From: Dehalococcoidia bacterium
GTDB lineage: Bacteria > Chloroflexota > Dehalococcoidia > GIF9 > AB-539-J10
DNA: 22,010 bases
Assembly: GCA_023229725.1 (NCBI GenBank)
Contig: JALNYR010000024.1
Span: 1 to 22,010 of the forward strand
Direction: 5' to 3'
The position numbers were made by a program, and so were the translations under genes. The first letter of the stretch is position 1; every line of letters begins with the position of its first letter. The notes under the pieces were generated by a model. The model ran no database searches. It saw only the letters and a list, made by a program, of their open reading frames with translations, and was not told the origin of the DNA. Positions 1 to 6,756 of the stretch are shown one piece after another.

Positions 1-1043
1 TGTGTGGAGGACATGGAGCCGTTGGCAAGCACGAATCCCGCCATGCCCGTCGGCGCAAGGTGGTGGATGAAGTGCTGCACCCAGGCGAAGTTGGCGTTGG
101 ATGCCGGCGGCATGCCGTAGACCCAGCGCCTGTCGTTCCTGAGAAGCTCACCGTTCCAGTTGCTGTCGTTGAACGGAGGATTGGCCACGACGTAGTCCGC
201 CTTCAGGTCGGGGTGCAGGTCACGGTGGAAGCTGTCCGCGTGCTCCGGACCGAGGTTGCCATAGATGCCGCGGATGGCCAAGTTCATCTTCGCGAGGCGC
301 CAGGTGGTAGGGTTGGACTCCTGCCCGAACACGCTCACATCGGTCACGGCCTTGCCGCCGTTGCCGTTCCCGCTGCGGTGCGCGCGCACGAACTCCACCG
401 ACTGCACGAACATGCCACCCGAGCCGCAGCACGGGTCGAAGACACGCCCCTTGTACGGCGCGAGCATCTCCACCAGCAGCCGGACCACGTGCCTCGGCGT
501 GTAGAACTGTCCGCCCTTCTTACCCTCGGCGCTGGCGAACTCGGACAGGAAGTACTCGTACACGCGCCCGAGGACGTCCTTCGAGCGGCTCGCCTCATCG
601 CCTAGGCCGATGTTGCTCACGAGGTCGATGAGCTGCCCCAGCCGCTGCTTGTCGAGCGCCGGGCGGGCATAGTCCTTCGGCAGCACTCCCTTGAGCGTCG
701 GGTTGTCGCGCTCGATTGCCAGCATGGCGTCGTCCACGATCCGGCCTATCTGGGGCTGCTTCGCGTTGGCCTTGAAGAGCGACCAGCGCGCCTCCTTCGG
801 CACCCAGAACACGTTCTCGGCGCGATACTCGTCCGGGTCCTCCGGGTCAGTGCCCTCGGCCAGTTCCGCCGTGAGCCGGGCGTGCCGCTGCTCGAAGGCG
901 TCTGAGATGTACTTCAGAAAGATGAGACCGAGAACCACGTGCTTGTATTCGGCGGCATCCATGTTGGAGCGGAGCGCGTCCGCGGCCAGCCACATCTGCT
1001 TCTCGAAGCCGAGCACCGCGCCGCTGCTGTTCTTCTTTGCCAT
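1..1043 (-). CDS. hsdM: Type I restriction-modification DNA N6-adenine methyltransferase subunit (HsdM), 3' end cut by window edge
   Basis: This frame has no stop codon before the left edge, so the gene continues leftwards. The visible 347 residues begin MAKKNSS. They contain an N-terminal HsdM helical domain (about residues 10-150, including ALRSNMDAAEYKHVVLGLIF), the linker motif GGQFYTPRHVV (178-187), the SAM-binding motif FDPCCGSGGMF (202-212) and the catalytic adenine-methylase motif NPPFND (288-293). HsdM methylates adenine in the type I recognition sequence, in a complex with the specificity subunit HsdS and, for cleavage, HsdR. Those partners are expected downstream, beyond the left edge. 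The start at 1043 is chosen because it gives the standard HsdM N-terminus. The ribosome site is weak (GGGGTG about 4 nt upstream). Assignment to the family is secure; the recognition sequence cannot be inferred. Confidence 0.95.
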   Translation of the reverse strand, partial: MAKKNSSGAVLGFEKQMWLAADALRSNMDAAEYKHVVLGLIFLKYISDAFEQRHARLTAELAEGTDPEDPDEYRAENVFWVPKEARWSLFKANAKQPQIGRIVDDAMLAIERDNPTLKGVLPKDYARPALDKQRLGQLIDLVSNIGLGDEASRSKDVLGRVYEYFLSEFASAEGKKGGQFYTPRHVVRLLVEMLAPYKGRVFDPCCGSGGMFVQSVEFVRAHRSGNGNGGKAVTDVSVFGQESNPTTWRLAKMNLAIRGIYGNLGPEHADSFHRDLHPDLKADYVVANPPFNDSNWNGELLRNDRRWVYGMPPASNANFAWVQHFIHHLAPTGMAGFVLANGSMSST

Positions 1044-1080
1044 GTTCACCCCGGTTCCGTTGAGAGGCATACGCGCCCGG

Positions 1081-1100
1081 TGTGACAACTGTGTGTCACA
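1081..1100. promoter_or_regulatory. Inverted repeat upstream of hsdM, possible operator
   Basis: TGTGACA and TGTCACA face each other across a 6-bp centre, 38 bp upstream of the hsdM start codon. The 7-bp arms are perfect. A dyad of this size so near the start is typical of a transcription-factor operator. No convincing -35/-10 pair for hsdM could be placed, so a regulatory role is inference. Confidence 0.4.
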
Positions 1101-1620
1101 GTGGCGCTTCCACGTTCTGTGCGCCGATTAGTCTCTTCCCTCCGTGTAGGGGCTGAACGAAAGAGGTGCTGACTCCCTGGCAGGGAGCGGGGAGTCACCG
1201 TGTACTCTAGCCGCACCGCCAAGCCGGAGTCAACGGGATTATGTGAGGATTCCTCCTGACATGCCCGACCAGGGGCCGGGGCTGAGCTCCTTCGTCGCCA
1301 TGCCCCGAAGTCCACTCCGTCCACATCGTCCACGCCAGCGTATGGCAGACTGCGCCGAGCCGGTTTCCGGCATGCGTACTATTACATAGAGTACTTCATA
1401 GAGAATCTGCAGGGGCACGCGGAATAGATGGGGAGGGAACAGGCGGAAGAAGAGAAGAGCCGGAGGGCGCGGGTTGGGCAGACGGTGGGCGTCGCCGTGC
1501 GCCGGCTCGCACGCAGTCATGGCAGGGGGCTTCGCGCGGTCGTCCGGTCTGTCCATCCTGTCGATTCGGTCCAAGTCGCTGTAGCTCCCCTCCCCCCTGT
1601 CCCCCGCACGTTCGATTCCC

Positions 1621-1653
1621 TATAATGCCCGCAGGGACCTACCGAGAGGAGGG
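1621..1653 (+). promoter_or_regulatory. -10 box and ribosome site of the URO-D family gene
   Basis: A consensus TATAAT lies at 1621-1626 and a strong Shine-Dalgarno GAGGAGGG at 1646-1653, 8 nt before the ATG at 1662. The -35 position (about 1598-1603) reads TGTCCC, a poor match, so the promoter may be weak or need an activator. Confidence 0.55.
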
Positions 1654-1661
1654 CGGCAGAC

Positions 1662-2837
1662 ATGGCAATCGGCGGCAGGCAGCGCTTCAGGGACATCTGC
1701 GAGTTCAGGAGCACGGGCGACCTCATGCTCGTCACCCCGTACTTCCACGACTTCTGGACCGAGACGCTCGACACATGGGTCGCGCAGGGTGCCCCGGCCG
1801 GGATACGCCAGAGCCGCTTTCGCGGCGAGTACTTCCGCCTCGACCACATGCGCATGCTGCGCGAGGTCAACCTCGGCATGTTCATGGATAAGGTCATCGA
1901 CGTCCACGGCGCCCCCTACGTCTACGGCATCCCGCCCATCGTCCCCCAATACGACACCACGACCCTGGAAGAGGGCGACGAGCATGTGGTCATCGTCAAC
2001 GCCGGCGGTCAGAAGCTGCGCGCCTCGAAGCTTCACCCCGAGAAGATGCCGATGTACCTCGACTTCCCGGTGAAGGACCGCGCCACGTGGGAGGAGTACA
2101 AGAAGCGCCTCGACCCCGCCACGCCCGAACGCTGGCCGGTCGACTGGTCGGCGTATGCGCAGCGCATCAACTCCAAGGACGAGCCGGTCATGCTCAACGT
2201 CGGCGGCCTCTTCGGCTTCATTCGCGAGTGGATGGGCACCGAGCGCGTGCTCTACCTCGTGTACGACGACCCCGTCCTCTTCGAGGACATGATGGAGCAC
2301 ATGACCTCCCTGCAGGAAGAGGTCGTGAAGCGCGTGCTGGCCGACATAAGAGTCGACTGCGCCATGTACTGGGAAGACATGTGCTTCAAGACGGGGCCGC
2401 TCATCTCACCGAAGATGTTCAAGCGCTTCATGGTGCCGCGCTACAAGCGGGTGACGGAGCTGCTGCACAAGGCAGGCGTGAACTCCATCTTCGTGGATAG
2501 CGACGGCAATCTGAACGCGCTCATCCCTCTCTGGCTTGAGGCGGGCGTCAACGGCTTCTGGCCGCTGGAGTGCGCCGCCGGCAACGACGCGGTCGCACTG
2601 CGCAAGCAGTACGGGAACGACATCATCCTCGCCGGCAACATGGACAAGCGCGCCTTCCTGAAGGGGGAGGACGTGCTGCGCGCCGAGGTCATGTTGAAGG
2701 CTCCGTTCCTGCTTCAGTCCGGCGGTTACTTCCCGTCCCTCGACCACCTCGTCCCGCCGGATGTGCCCTTCACCATGTACCAGCTCTTCATCAACCTGCT
2801 GCGCGAGGTAGCCGGGCTCGAACGCATCTCCTGGTAG
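1662..2837 (+). CDS. Uroporphyrinogen decarboxylase-family protein (MtaA/URO-D-like, DSDG subtype)
   Basis: This 391-aa protein has the layout of the URO-D superfamily TIM barrel: a central WEDMCFKTGPLISPKMF segment, then HKAGVNSIFVDSDGN (to residue 283), PLECAAGND (301-309), an AGNMDKR strand and a terminal GGYFPSLDHLVPPDVPF. The family includes heme UroD and the corrinoid-dependent methyltransferases MtaA/MtbA. The zinc-binding His-x-Cys of MtaA falls where this protein has Asp279-Ser-Asp281, while a Cys (304) is kept near the place of the third ligand. It also lacks the UroD N-terminal substrate signature. It is therefore probably neither a heme enzyme nor a classical MtaA; methyl transfer or another decarboxylation is possible. 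It has its own -10 and Shine-Dalgarno and ends at a terminator. No corrinoid protein is adjacent. The start follows the strong Shine-Dalgarno. Family assignment is firm, function open. Confidence 0.85.
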   Translation: MAIGGRQRFRDICEFRSTGDLMLVTPYFHDFWTETLDTWVAQGAPAGIRQSRFRGEYFRLDHMRMLREVNLGMFMDKVIDVHGAPYVYGIPPIVPQYDTTTLEEGDEHVVIVNAGGQKLRASKLHPEKMPMYLDFPVKDRATWEEYKKRLDPATPERWPVDWSAYAQRINSKDEPVMLNVGGLFGFIREWMGTERVLYLVYDDPVLFEDMMEHMTSLQEEVVKRVLADIRVDCAMYWEDMCFKTGPLISPKMFKRFMVPRYKRVTELLHKAGVNSIFVDSDGNLNALIPLWLEAGVNGFWPLECAAGNDAVALRKQYGNDIILAGNMDKRAFLKGEDVLRAEVMLKAPFLLQSGGYFPSLDHLVPPDVPFTMYQLFINLLREVAGLERISW

Positions 2838-2860
2838 CTTCACAATCGGCATGAACAGGA

Positions 2861-2888
2861 AAGGGGGAGGCCTCGAGGCCTCCCCCTT
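2861..2888. terminator. Perfect 28-bp palindrome, bidirectional terminator
   Basis: Two 14-nt arms (AAGGGGGAGGCCTC and its exact complement) meet without a spacer. It lies 23 bp after the URO-D gene stop and 35 bp after the stop of the convergent glcD-type gene. The arms end in AA/TT on both sides, so either transcript gives a long GC hairpin followed by a short U-containing tail. Its position between convergent genes supports bidirectional termination. Confidence 0.85.
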
Positions 2889-2923
2889 CTGATTCGAGTT
2901 GTCAGCCGCGTTGTTCGTTGCGC

Positions 2924-4294
2924 CTAGCAGATGGCGCTGTCGGGGCTCAGGATGCCGTTCGGGTCGAACAGCTTCTTGATGCCGCACATCAGCTCGCGGG
3001 ACTTCGGGTCGATGTTCATGGGCAGCACTTCCAGCCGCGTCTTGCCGATGCCGTGCTCGCCGGAGATGACGCCGCCCAGCTTGATGGCGGCCTCGTAGAT
3101 GTCGTGCTTGGCTGCCTTGAGCACGCCCTTCTTCTCGTACTCCCACATCATGTTGGGGTGCAGGTTGCCGTCGCCGGCGTGGCCCACCACCGGGATGAAG
3201 ATGCCGTACTTCTCGCCCACCTTGTCGAGGGCGTCGAGCATGTCGGGGATGGCCGCGGGAGGAACGGTCACGTCGAGGGCGTCGCACACCTTCGACTTCA
3301 CGGCGTTGCCGACCTCACTGCGTATCTTCAGGATGGTCGTCTGCTCGGCGCTCGTCTCCGCCATGAGGACGTCGACCGCGCCGTTCTTCTCGGCGATGGA
3401 GGAGATCTGCTCGCACATTCCGTAGAGCTGGTCCTCGTTGGACTCCGCCATGATGATGATGGTCTGCGCGGTGCCCTGCTTCGCGGGCCAGGTCATGTTC
3501 ACGTGCTTCGCCGTCATCTCCATCAGGGACTTCTCGGTGTACTCGATTGCCATCGGGATGACGCCTGCCTGGAGAATCTTGGGGACCATGCCGATGGCCG
3601 CGCGGCGGTCATCGAACGAGACGACCAGCGTAGCGGTCGCACCGAACTTCGGGTAGAGCCGCATCGTGGCCTTCGTGATGATGCCGAGGATGCCCTCGGA
3701 GTCGATGATGAGGTGCATGAGGTCGAGGCCGGTGTTGTTCTTGAGGAGCTTGCCGCCCATCGTCACAATCTCGCCCGTGGGCAGGACAACCTCGAGACCC
3801 TTGACGTAGTTTCGGACCACGCCGTACTTCACGGCGCGCGTGCCGCCGGCGTTGCAGGCTATCATGCCGCCCACCTGCGCGCCCTCGTCACCGGGGTGAG
3901 GCGGGAACAGCAGGTCGGCGTTCTCAACTGACTTCAGCAGGTGCTCGAGGGTCACGCCGGCCTCGGAGACAACCATCATGTTCTCTTTGTCGACTTCGAT
4001 GACCTTGTCGAGGCGTTCGAGAGACAGGACGATGCCATCCCTCGTGGGAACGGCCGCGCCGACCAGGCCCGTGCCGCCGCCTCGCGGGTAGACGGGTGTC
4101 TTCTCCTTGTTGGCGAGCTTCAGGATCTCAGATATCTCCTTGGGGTTTGCGGGCTTCACCACGACGACGTTGTCCGCCGGCTTGGGGAGCACGCCGAGAT
4201 ACGTCTCATCGGCCAGGTAACCGGTGATCTGGTCGCGCGCTGTCACGACCCAGTCATTGCCGACGATACGTTTCAGGGCATCAACGTTGATCAT
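2924..4294 (-). CDS. glcD: FAD-linked 2-hydroxyacid dehydrogenase (GlcD / D-lactate dehydrogenase type)
   Basis: The 456-aa protein has the full FAD_binding_4 plus FAD-oxidase C-terminal architecture. The FAD pyrophosphate loop is PRGGGTG (70-76), followed by HPGDEGAQVGGMIACNAGG. The C-terminal half carries the substrate/metal-site motifs GHAGDGNLHP (371-380) and GEHGIG (412-417) typical of glycolate, D-lactate and D-2-hydroxyglutarate dehydrogenases. Known relatives oxidise a 2-hydroxy acid to the 2-oxo acid, passing electrons to quinone, cytochrome or ETF. Here etfA and etfB are transcribed just upstream in the same direction, so EtfAB is the likely partner, as in the LctBCD lactate dehydrogenase of acetogens. 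No GlcF-like iron-sulfur subunit is nearby. The ATG at 4294 has AAGGAGGT 6 nt upstream. The gene has its own promoter at 4467-4496. The substrate is not determined; lactate, glycolate or a larger hydroxy acid all fit. Confidence 0.9.
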   Translation of the reverse strand: MINVDALKRIVGNDWVVTARDQITGYLADETYLGVLPKPADNVVVVKPANPKEISEILKLANKEKTPVYPRGGGTGLVGAAVPTRDGIVLSLERLDKVIEVDKENMMVVSEAGVTLEHLLKSVENADLLFPPHPGDEGAQVGGMIACNAGGTRAVKYGVVRNYVKGLEVVLPTGEIVTMGGKLLKNNTGLDLMHLIIDSEGILGIITKATMRLYPKFGATATLVVSFDDRRAAIGMVPKILQAGVIPMAIEYTEKSLMEMTAKHVNMTWPAKQGTAQTIIIMAESNEDQLYGMCEQISSIAEKNGAVDVLMAETSAEQTTILKIRSEVGNAVKSKVCDALDVTVPPAAIPDMLDALDKVGEKYGIFIPVVGHAGDGNLHPNMMWEYEKKGVLKAAKHDIYEAAIKLGGVISGEHGIGKTRLEVLPMNIDPKSRELMCGIKKLFDPNGILSPDSAIC

Positions 4295-4403
4295 GCTGGG
4301 ACCTCCTTACGTGTGTGCTATAGAGACGCTCGTCCGTTCCGCTGCAGAGATTGCGGCTGTGACCGGACGTTTGTGCACCCTGTGCGCCATAGAGAGAGTC
4401 GAG

Positions 4404-4460
4404 ACCCCACGAAGGTCGAGGCATCCGCTGTGTGCTGCCGTGGGGTGAGGGTTACTCACC
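4404..4460 (-). promoter_or_regulatory. Structured leader of the glcD-type gene
   Basis: Between the promoter and the glcD start lies a leader of about 160 nt. It can form a stem of ACCCCACG (4404-4411) with CGTGGGGT (4439-4446), or near the 5' end a competing GGTGAG/CTCACC hairpin (4444-4460); the two overlap by three bases. No run of T follows either stem, and no known riboswitch class was recognised. Competing stems suggest a possible regulatory switch, but this is inference. Confidence 0.35.
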
Positions 4461-4466
4461 GCCGGT

Positions 4467-4496
4467 ATAGTAGCCTGTTTCGATAACCGATTTCAA
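4467..4496 (-). promoter_or_regulatory. Sigma-70-type promoter of the glcD-type gene
   Basis: On the minus strand TTGAAA (4496-4491) and TACTAT (4472-4467) are separated by 18 bp. This places the glcD-type gene under its own promoter, in addition to any read-through from etfBA. Confidence 0.65.
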
Positions 4497-4571
4497 TAAG
4501 GAGCTTGAGGCGCAGGCGACCACACGTGCGGTGAGGGGTGAGTCAGGCGGCTGCCCGGGGTCCCGCGACCG

Positions 4572-4592
4572 CCGGTCCGGCGTCCGGACCGG
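4572..4592 (-). terminator. GC hairpin after etfA, possible terminator or attenuator
   Basis: CCGGTCCGG and CCGGACCGG form a perfect 9-bp stem around a 3-nt loop, 26 bp past the etfA stop. No U-tract follows, so termination would be partial or factor-dependent. It separates etfBA from the glcD promoter. Confidence 0.5.
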
Positions 4593-4618
4593 GGTCCTCT
4601 CTCCTTCCGGGGCGTGTG

Positions 4619-5635
4619 TCAGTTGCAGGCCGCCTGCTCCCTGTCGCCGCGCGAGCGTGACGTTTGCACGGCAGCCGTGAGCCGCGGAACGATGTCGTAC
4701 AGGTCTCCCACGATGCCGTAGTCGGCCACCTGGAATATGTCCGCGGAGGGGTCGGTGTTGATGGCCACGATGGTGTCGGAGTTGCGCATCCCGATGAGGT
4801 GCTGCGAGCTGCCGGAGACCCCGACGGCGAAGTAGATGCGGGGCCTGACGGTGTTGCCGCTGAATCCGACCAGTTGGTCTTTCTCCAGCCAGCCGGCATC
4901 CACGAGCGGCTTGCTGCACGCGAGCACGCCGCCGACGGCGTCCGCCAGTTGCTGCAGCAGCTTGAGGTCCTCCGGCTTCTTCAGCCCGCGGCCGCCGCAG
5001 ACGACGACTTCAGCTTCGGCGACGCTTGTGCCGGTGGCGTCACCGGCGGCGACTCTTGCCATGACAGCGAGAGGTTCTTCCAGCGCGACGGCGCGGGAGG
5101 TGACGCGGCCGGTGCGGGAACAATCGCGCGGCAGCGCCTGCATTATCTTGTAGCGCACGGTGGCCATCTGGGGCCGGGTGTCGGTCTTGATGTGCGCCAG
5201 GATGTTGCCGCTGAACGCCGGCCGTATCTGCACGAGGTGCCCTTCGCCGTCCACCTCAAGGGCGGTGCAGTCGGCGGTGAGTCCCGTGCCGAGGGCCGCG
5301 GCCAGCCTGGGTCCGAGCGAGCGGCCGATGGCGGTGGCGCCAAGCAGGATGACGTCCGGCTGCACTTCTTTCGCCAGGTCGACGATGCTCCTGCGGTAGT
5401 TCATGATGTCGAAGGAATCGAGTGCCGGGTTGTCGAACACGTAGACCGCGTCCGCTCCCCCGTAGATGAGCTCCTGCGCGGCCGCAGCGAGGTCGTTCCC
5501 GACCAGCACGGCCGAGAGTTCAGTTCCGAGCCTGTCGGCTATGTCTCTGCCCTTGCCGAGCAGTTCGTAGGCGACCGGGTGGACGCGTCCACCGTTCTGC
5601 TCCGCGAATACCATGACGCTGTGTGTTGCTGCCAT
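4619..5635 (-). CDS. etfA: Electron transfer flavoprotein alpha subunit
   Basis: The 338-aa protein has the ETF alpha N-terminal domain (from VMVFAEQNGGRVHP) and the C-terminal FAD domain: GGRGLKKPEDLKLLQQLA, CSKPLVDAGW, GVSGSSQH (272-279), GMRNSDTIVAIN, then DIFQVADYGIVGD. EtfA binds FAD and, with EtfB, moves electrons between a flavin dehydrogenase and either the quinone pool or, in bifurcating types, NADH and ferredoxin. The usual FAD-contact G-Q-T/S-G-K stretch reads G257-F258-S259-G260-N261 here, and the SR of the usual GxSR motif reads SK; both could tune the flavin potential. It starts 2 nt after the etfB stop, with GGGAGGAG about 11 nt upstream, so the two are co-translated. No N-terminal ferredoxin domain is present. 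Identification is secure; whether it bifurcates is not decided by sequence alone. Confidence 0.95.
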   Translation of the reverse strand: MAATHSVMVFAEQNGGRVHPVAYELLGKGRDIADRLGTELSAVLVGNDLAAAAQELIYGGADAVYVFDNPALDSFDIMNYRRSIVDLAKEVQPDVILLGATAIGRSLGPRLAAALGTGLTADCTALEVDGEGHLVQIRPAFSGNILAHIKTDTRPQMATVRYKIMQALPRDCSRTGRVTSRAVALEEPLAVMARVAAGDATGTSVAEAEVVVCGGRGLKKPEDLKLLQQLADAVGGVLACSKPLVDAGWLEKDQLVGFSGNTVRPRIYFAVGVSGSSQHLIGMRNSDTIVAINTDPSADIFQVADYGIVGDLYDIVPRLTAAVQTSRSRGDREQAACN

Positions 5636-5637
5636 CG

Positions 5638-6435
5638 CTACAGGACTCCTCCCATCTCGAGTTTCTGCATCAGGGCGGCGACGGCCTCGGCGGGAGAGCC
5701 GGCGAGGCGCTGTCCCTTGCGCCCCTCCAACGGAGGCACCACTATCTTCGTGACGCGGGTCGGAGAGCCCTTGACGCCGAAGTGGTGGGCCGATGCGACA
5801 TCCTTCAGGTCCTCTGCGCTCCAGCGCTCAATCTTTGTGTTCACCGCCGTGAAGATGCGCTGCGGCGTGGCGTAGCGCGGGCGGTAGGCTCGCCGGGTGA
5901 CGGTGATGAGAACCGGCAACTGCGCCTCTGCGAGGTGCAGGCCGTCGTTCATGTCGCACAATACCTTGAGTCGTCCGTTCAGCTCGACGATCTCCCGCAC
6001 GTACGACACGTGCGGCATGCCGAGCCATTCAGCCATCTCCGGTCCCACCTGGCCCGTGTCGCCGTCGACTGTCTTCTCTCCGCAGATGACGAGGTCGCAG
6101 CCTCCCAGCCGCTTCACGGCGCCGGCCAGGGTGTGCGACGTTGCCCACGTGTCGGAGCCGGCGAACGCCCGGTCTGCCAGAAGGACTGCCCGGTCGGCTC
6201 CCCGTGCGAGGCACTCCTTCAAGGCTGACTCCGCCTGGAGCGGGCCCATCGAGATGGCGGTGACGCTGCCGCCGTGCGTGTCTCGTATCCGCAGCGCCGT
6301 CTCGAGTGCGTTGAGGTCGACCGGGTTCACGACGCCTGGCGCGGAGCTTCGGTCGACTCGTCCCGCCTTCGTATCGAACTTCACGCGCTGCATGTCCGGG
6401 ACTTGCTTCACGGGTACGACTATTCGGTATGCCAT
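5638..6435 (-). CDS. etfB: Electron transfer flavoprotein beta subunit
   Basis: The 265-aa protein starts AYRIVVPVKQVPD and has the conserved NPVDLNALETALR (37-49), SMGP (62-65), DRAFAGSDTWATS (88-100) and DGDTGQVGP (124-132). The AGxDTxATS and DGDTxQVGP forms are those of the EtfB groups that include the FixA/Car/Lct/Bcd-associated proteins, many of which bifurcate electrons, rather than the mitochondrial-type DDDxNQTG. EtfB holds AMP or a second FAD next to EtfA. GGAGGGG lies a few nt before the ATG. The gene is the first of etfB-etfA, transcribed from a near-consensus promoter 290 bp upstream through a structured leader. Together with the GlcD-type protein it probably forms a three-subunit hydroxyacid dehydrogenase complex (inference). 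Confidence 0.95.
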   Translation of the reverse strand: MAYRIVVPVKQVPDMQRVKFDTKAGRVDRSSAPGVVNPVDLNALETALRIRDTHGGSVTAISMGPLQAESALKECLARGADRAVLLADRAFAGSDTWATSHTLAGAVKRLGGCDLVICGEKTVDGDTGQVGPEMAEWLGMPHVSYVREIVELNGRLKVLCDMNDGLHLAEAQLPVLITVTRRAYRPRYATPQRIFTAVNTKIERWSAEDLKDVASAHHFGVKGSPTRVTKIVVPPLEGRKGQRLAGSPAEAVAALMQKLEMGGVL

Positions 6436-6715
6436 ATCCCCTCCGTCGCGGCTCGGGTCGCCTGGGCACAGCTCAGCCCGTGGCCGCTTTGTTGGCTTTC
6501 TACTGCGCGCCCGTGGCAGTCACGAACCTGCCGGGGCTGCGAAAGAACGCCTGCTCTCACGCCTTTCGCGCTGTGATAATCCCGTCTCCCGGCCACTGTC
6601 GTGACCGGGAGAGCAGTCGGGACGTGTTGTCTCTGTCAGAATCCGTCAGACCGTTGACGGGCGCTGGCACGGGCCGCACCCACCACGGAGCCGATGCCTC
6701 GCTGTTCGGAATCCG
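6436..6715 (-). promoter_or_regulatory. Long structured 5' leader of etfBA
   Basis: About 280 nt separate the predicted transcription start from the etfB ATG and contain no credible open frame. Two strong hairpins are seen. At 6585-6612, TCTCCCGG pairs with CCGGGAGA, extended by GTG/CAC around a 4-nt loop, with flanking CCCG/CGGG able to add to the stem. At 6539-6569, GCGAAAG pairs with CTTTCGC. Neither is followed by a T-run. The arrangement suggests post-transcriptional control or a structured RNA, but no family is recognised. Confidence 0.4.
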
Positions 6716-6720
6716 CGACA

Positions 6721-6749
6721 ATTGTATCGAATACGACAGACACGGTCAA
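6721..6749 (-). promoter_or_regulatory. Sigma-70-type promoter of etfBA
   Basis: On the minus strand TTGACC (6749-6744) and TACAAT (6726-6721) are separated by exactly 17 bp. The -35 begins only 7 bp beyond the stop codon of the upstream UxaA-like gene, leaving no room for a terminator, so etfBA can be transcribed both from this promoter and by read-through. Confidence 0.8.
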
Positions 6750-6756
6750 TCGACGT

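Larger units (their letters stand above)
1044..1661. other. Non-coding region between hsdM and the URO-D family gene
   Basis: No convincing gene is seen in these 618 bp. Besides the operator-like dyad, it holds two mutually exclusive hairpins at 1171-1196: GACTCCC pairing with GGGAGTC, or the inner CTCCCTG-g-CAGGGAG. A GCCGG-ttt-CCGGC hairpin lies at 1359-1371, followed by an AT-rich island at about 1376-1415 in which CATAGAG occurs twice with a 12-bp period (1385, 1397). At 1542-1571 three loose 9-bp units beginning GAC (minus strand) look like a remnant of a short tandem repeat. The hsdM promoter is probably in this stretch but is not identifiable by eye. Confidence 0.5.

Noticed and set aside
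1600..1626. tRNA T-arm-like GTTCGATTCCC
   Set aside because: The flanking stem does not pair and no acceptor or anticodon arm can be drawn. The sequence sits directly at a -10 box.
1662..2837. Heme-pathway uroporphyrinogen decarboxylase (hemE)
   Set aside because: It lacks the N-terminal substrate signature of HemE, carries the DSDG subtype motif and has no heme genes nearby.
2918..5875. Long plus-strand open frames (2918-3931 and 4664-5875)
   Set aside because: They mirror the glcD, etfA and etfB genes, whose protein motifs are unambiguous. The mirror products look random.
6585..6640. Cobalamin-riboswitch-like GCCACTG and CGGGAGAGC on the plus strand
   Set aside because: The upstream conserved core is missing and the nearest plus-strand gene is 1.5 kb away. 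The bases are explained by the GC hairpin of the etfBA leader.
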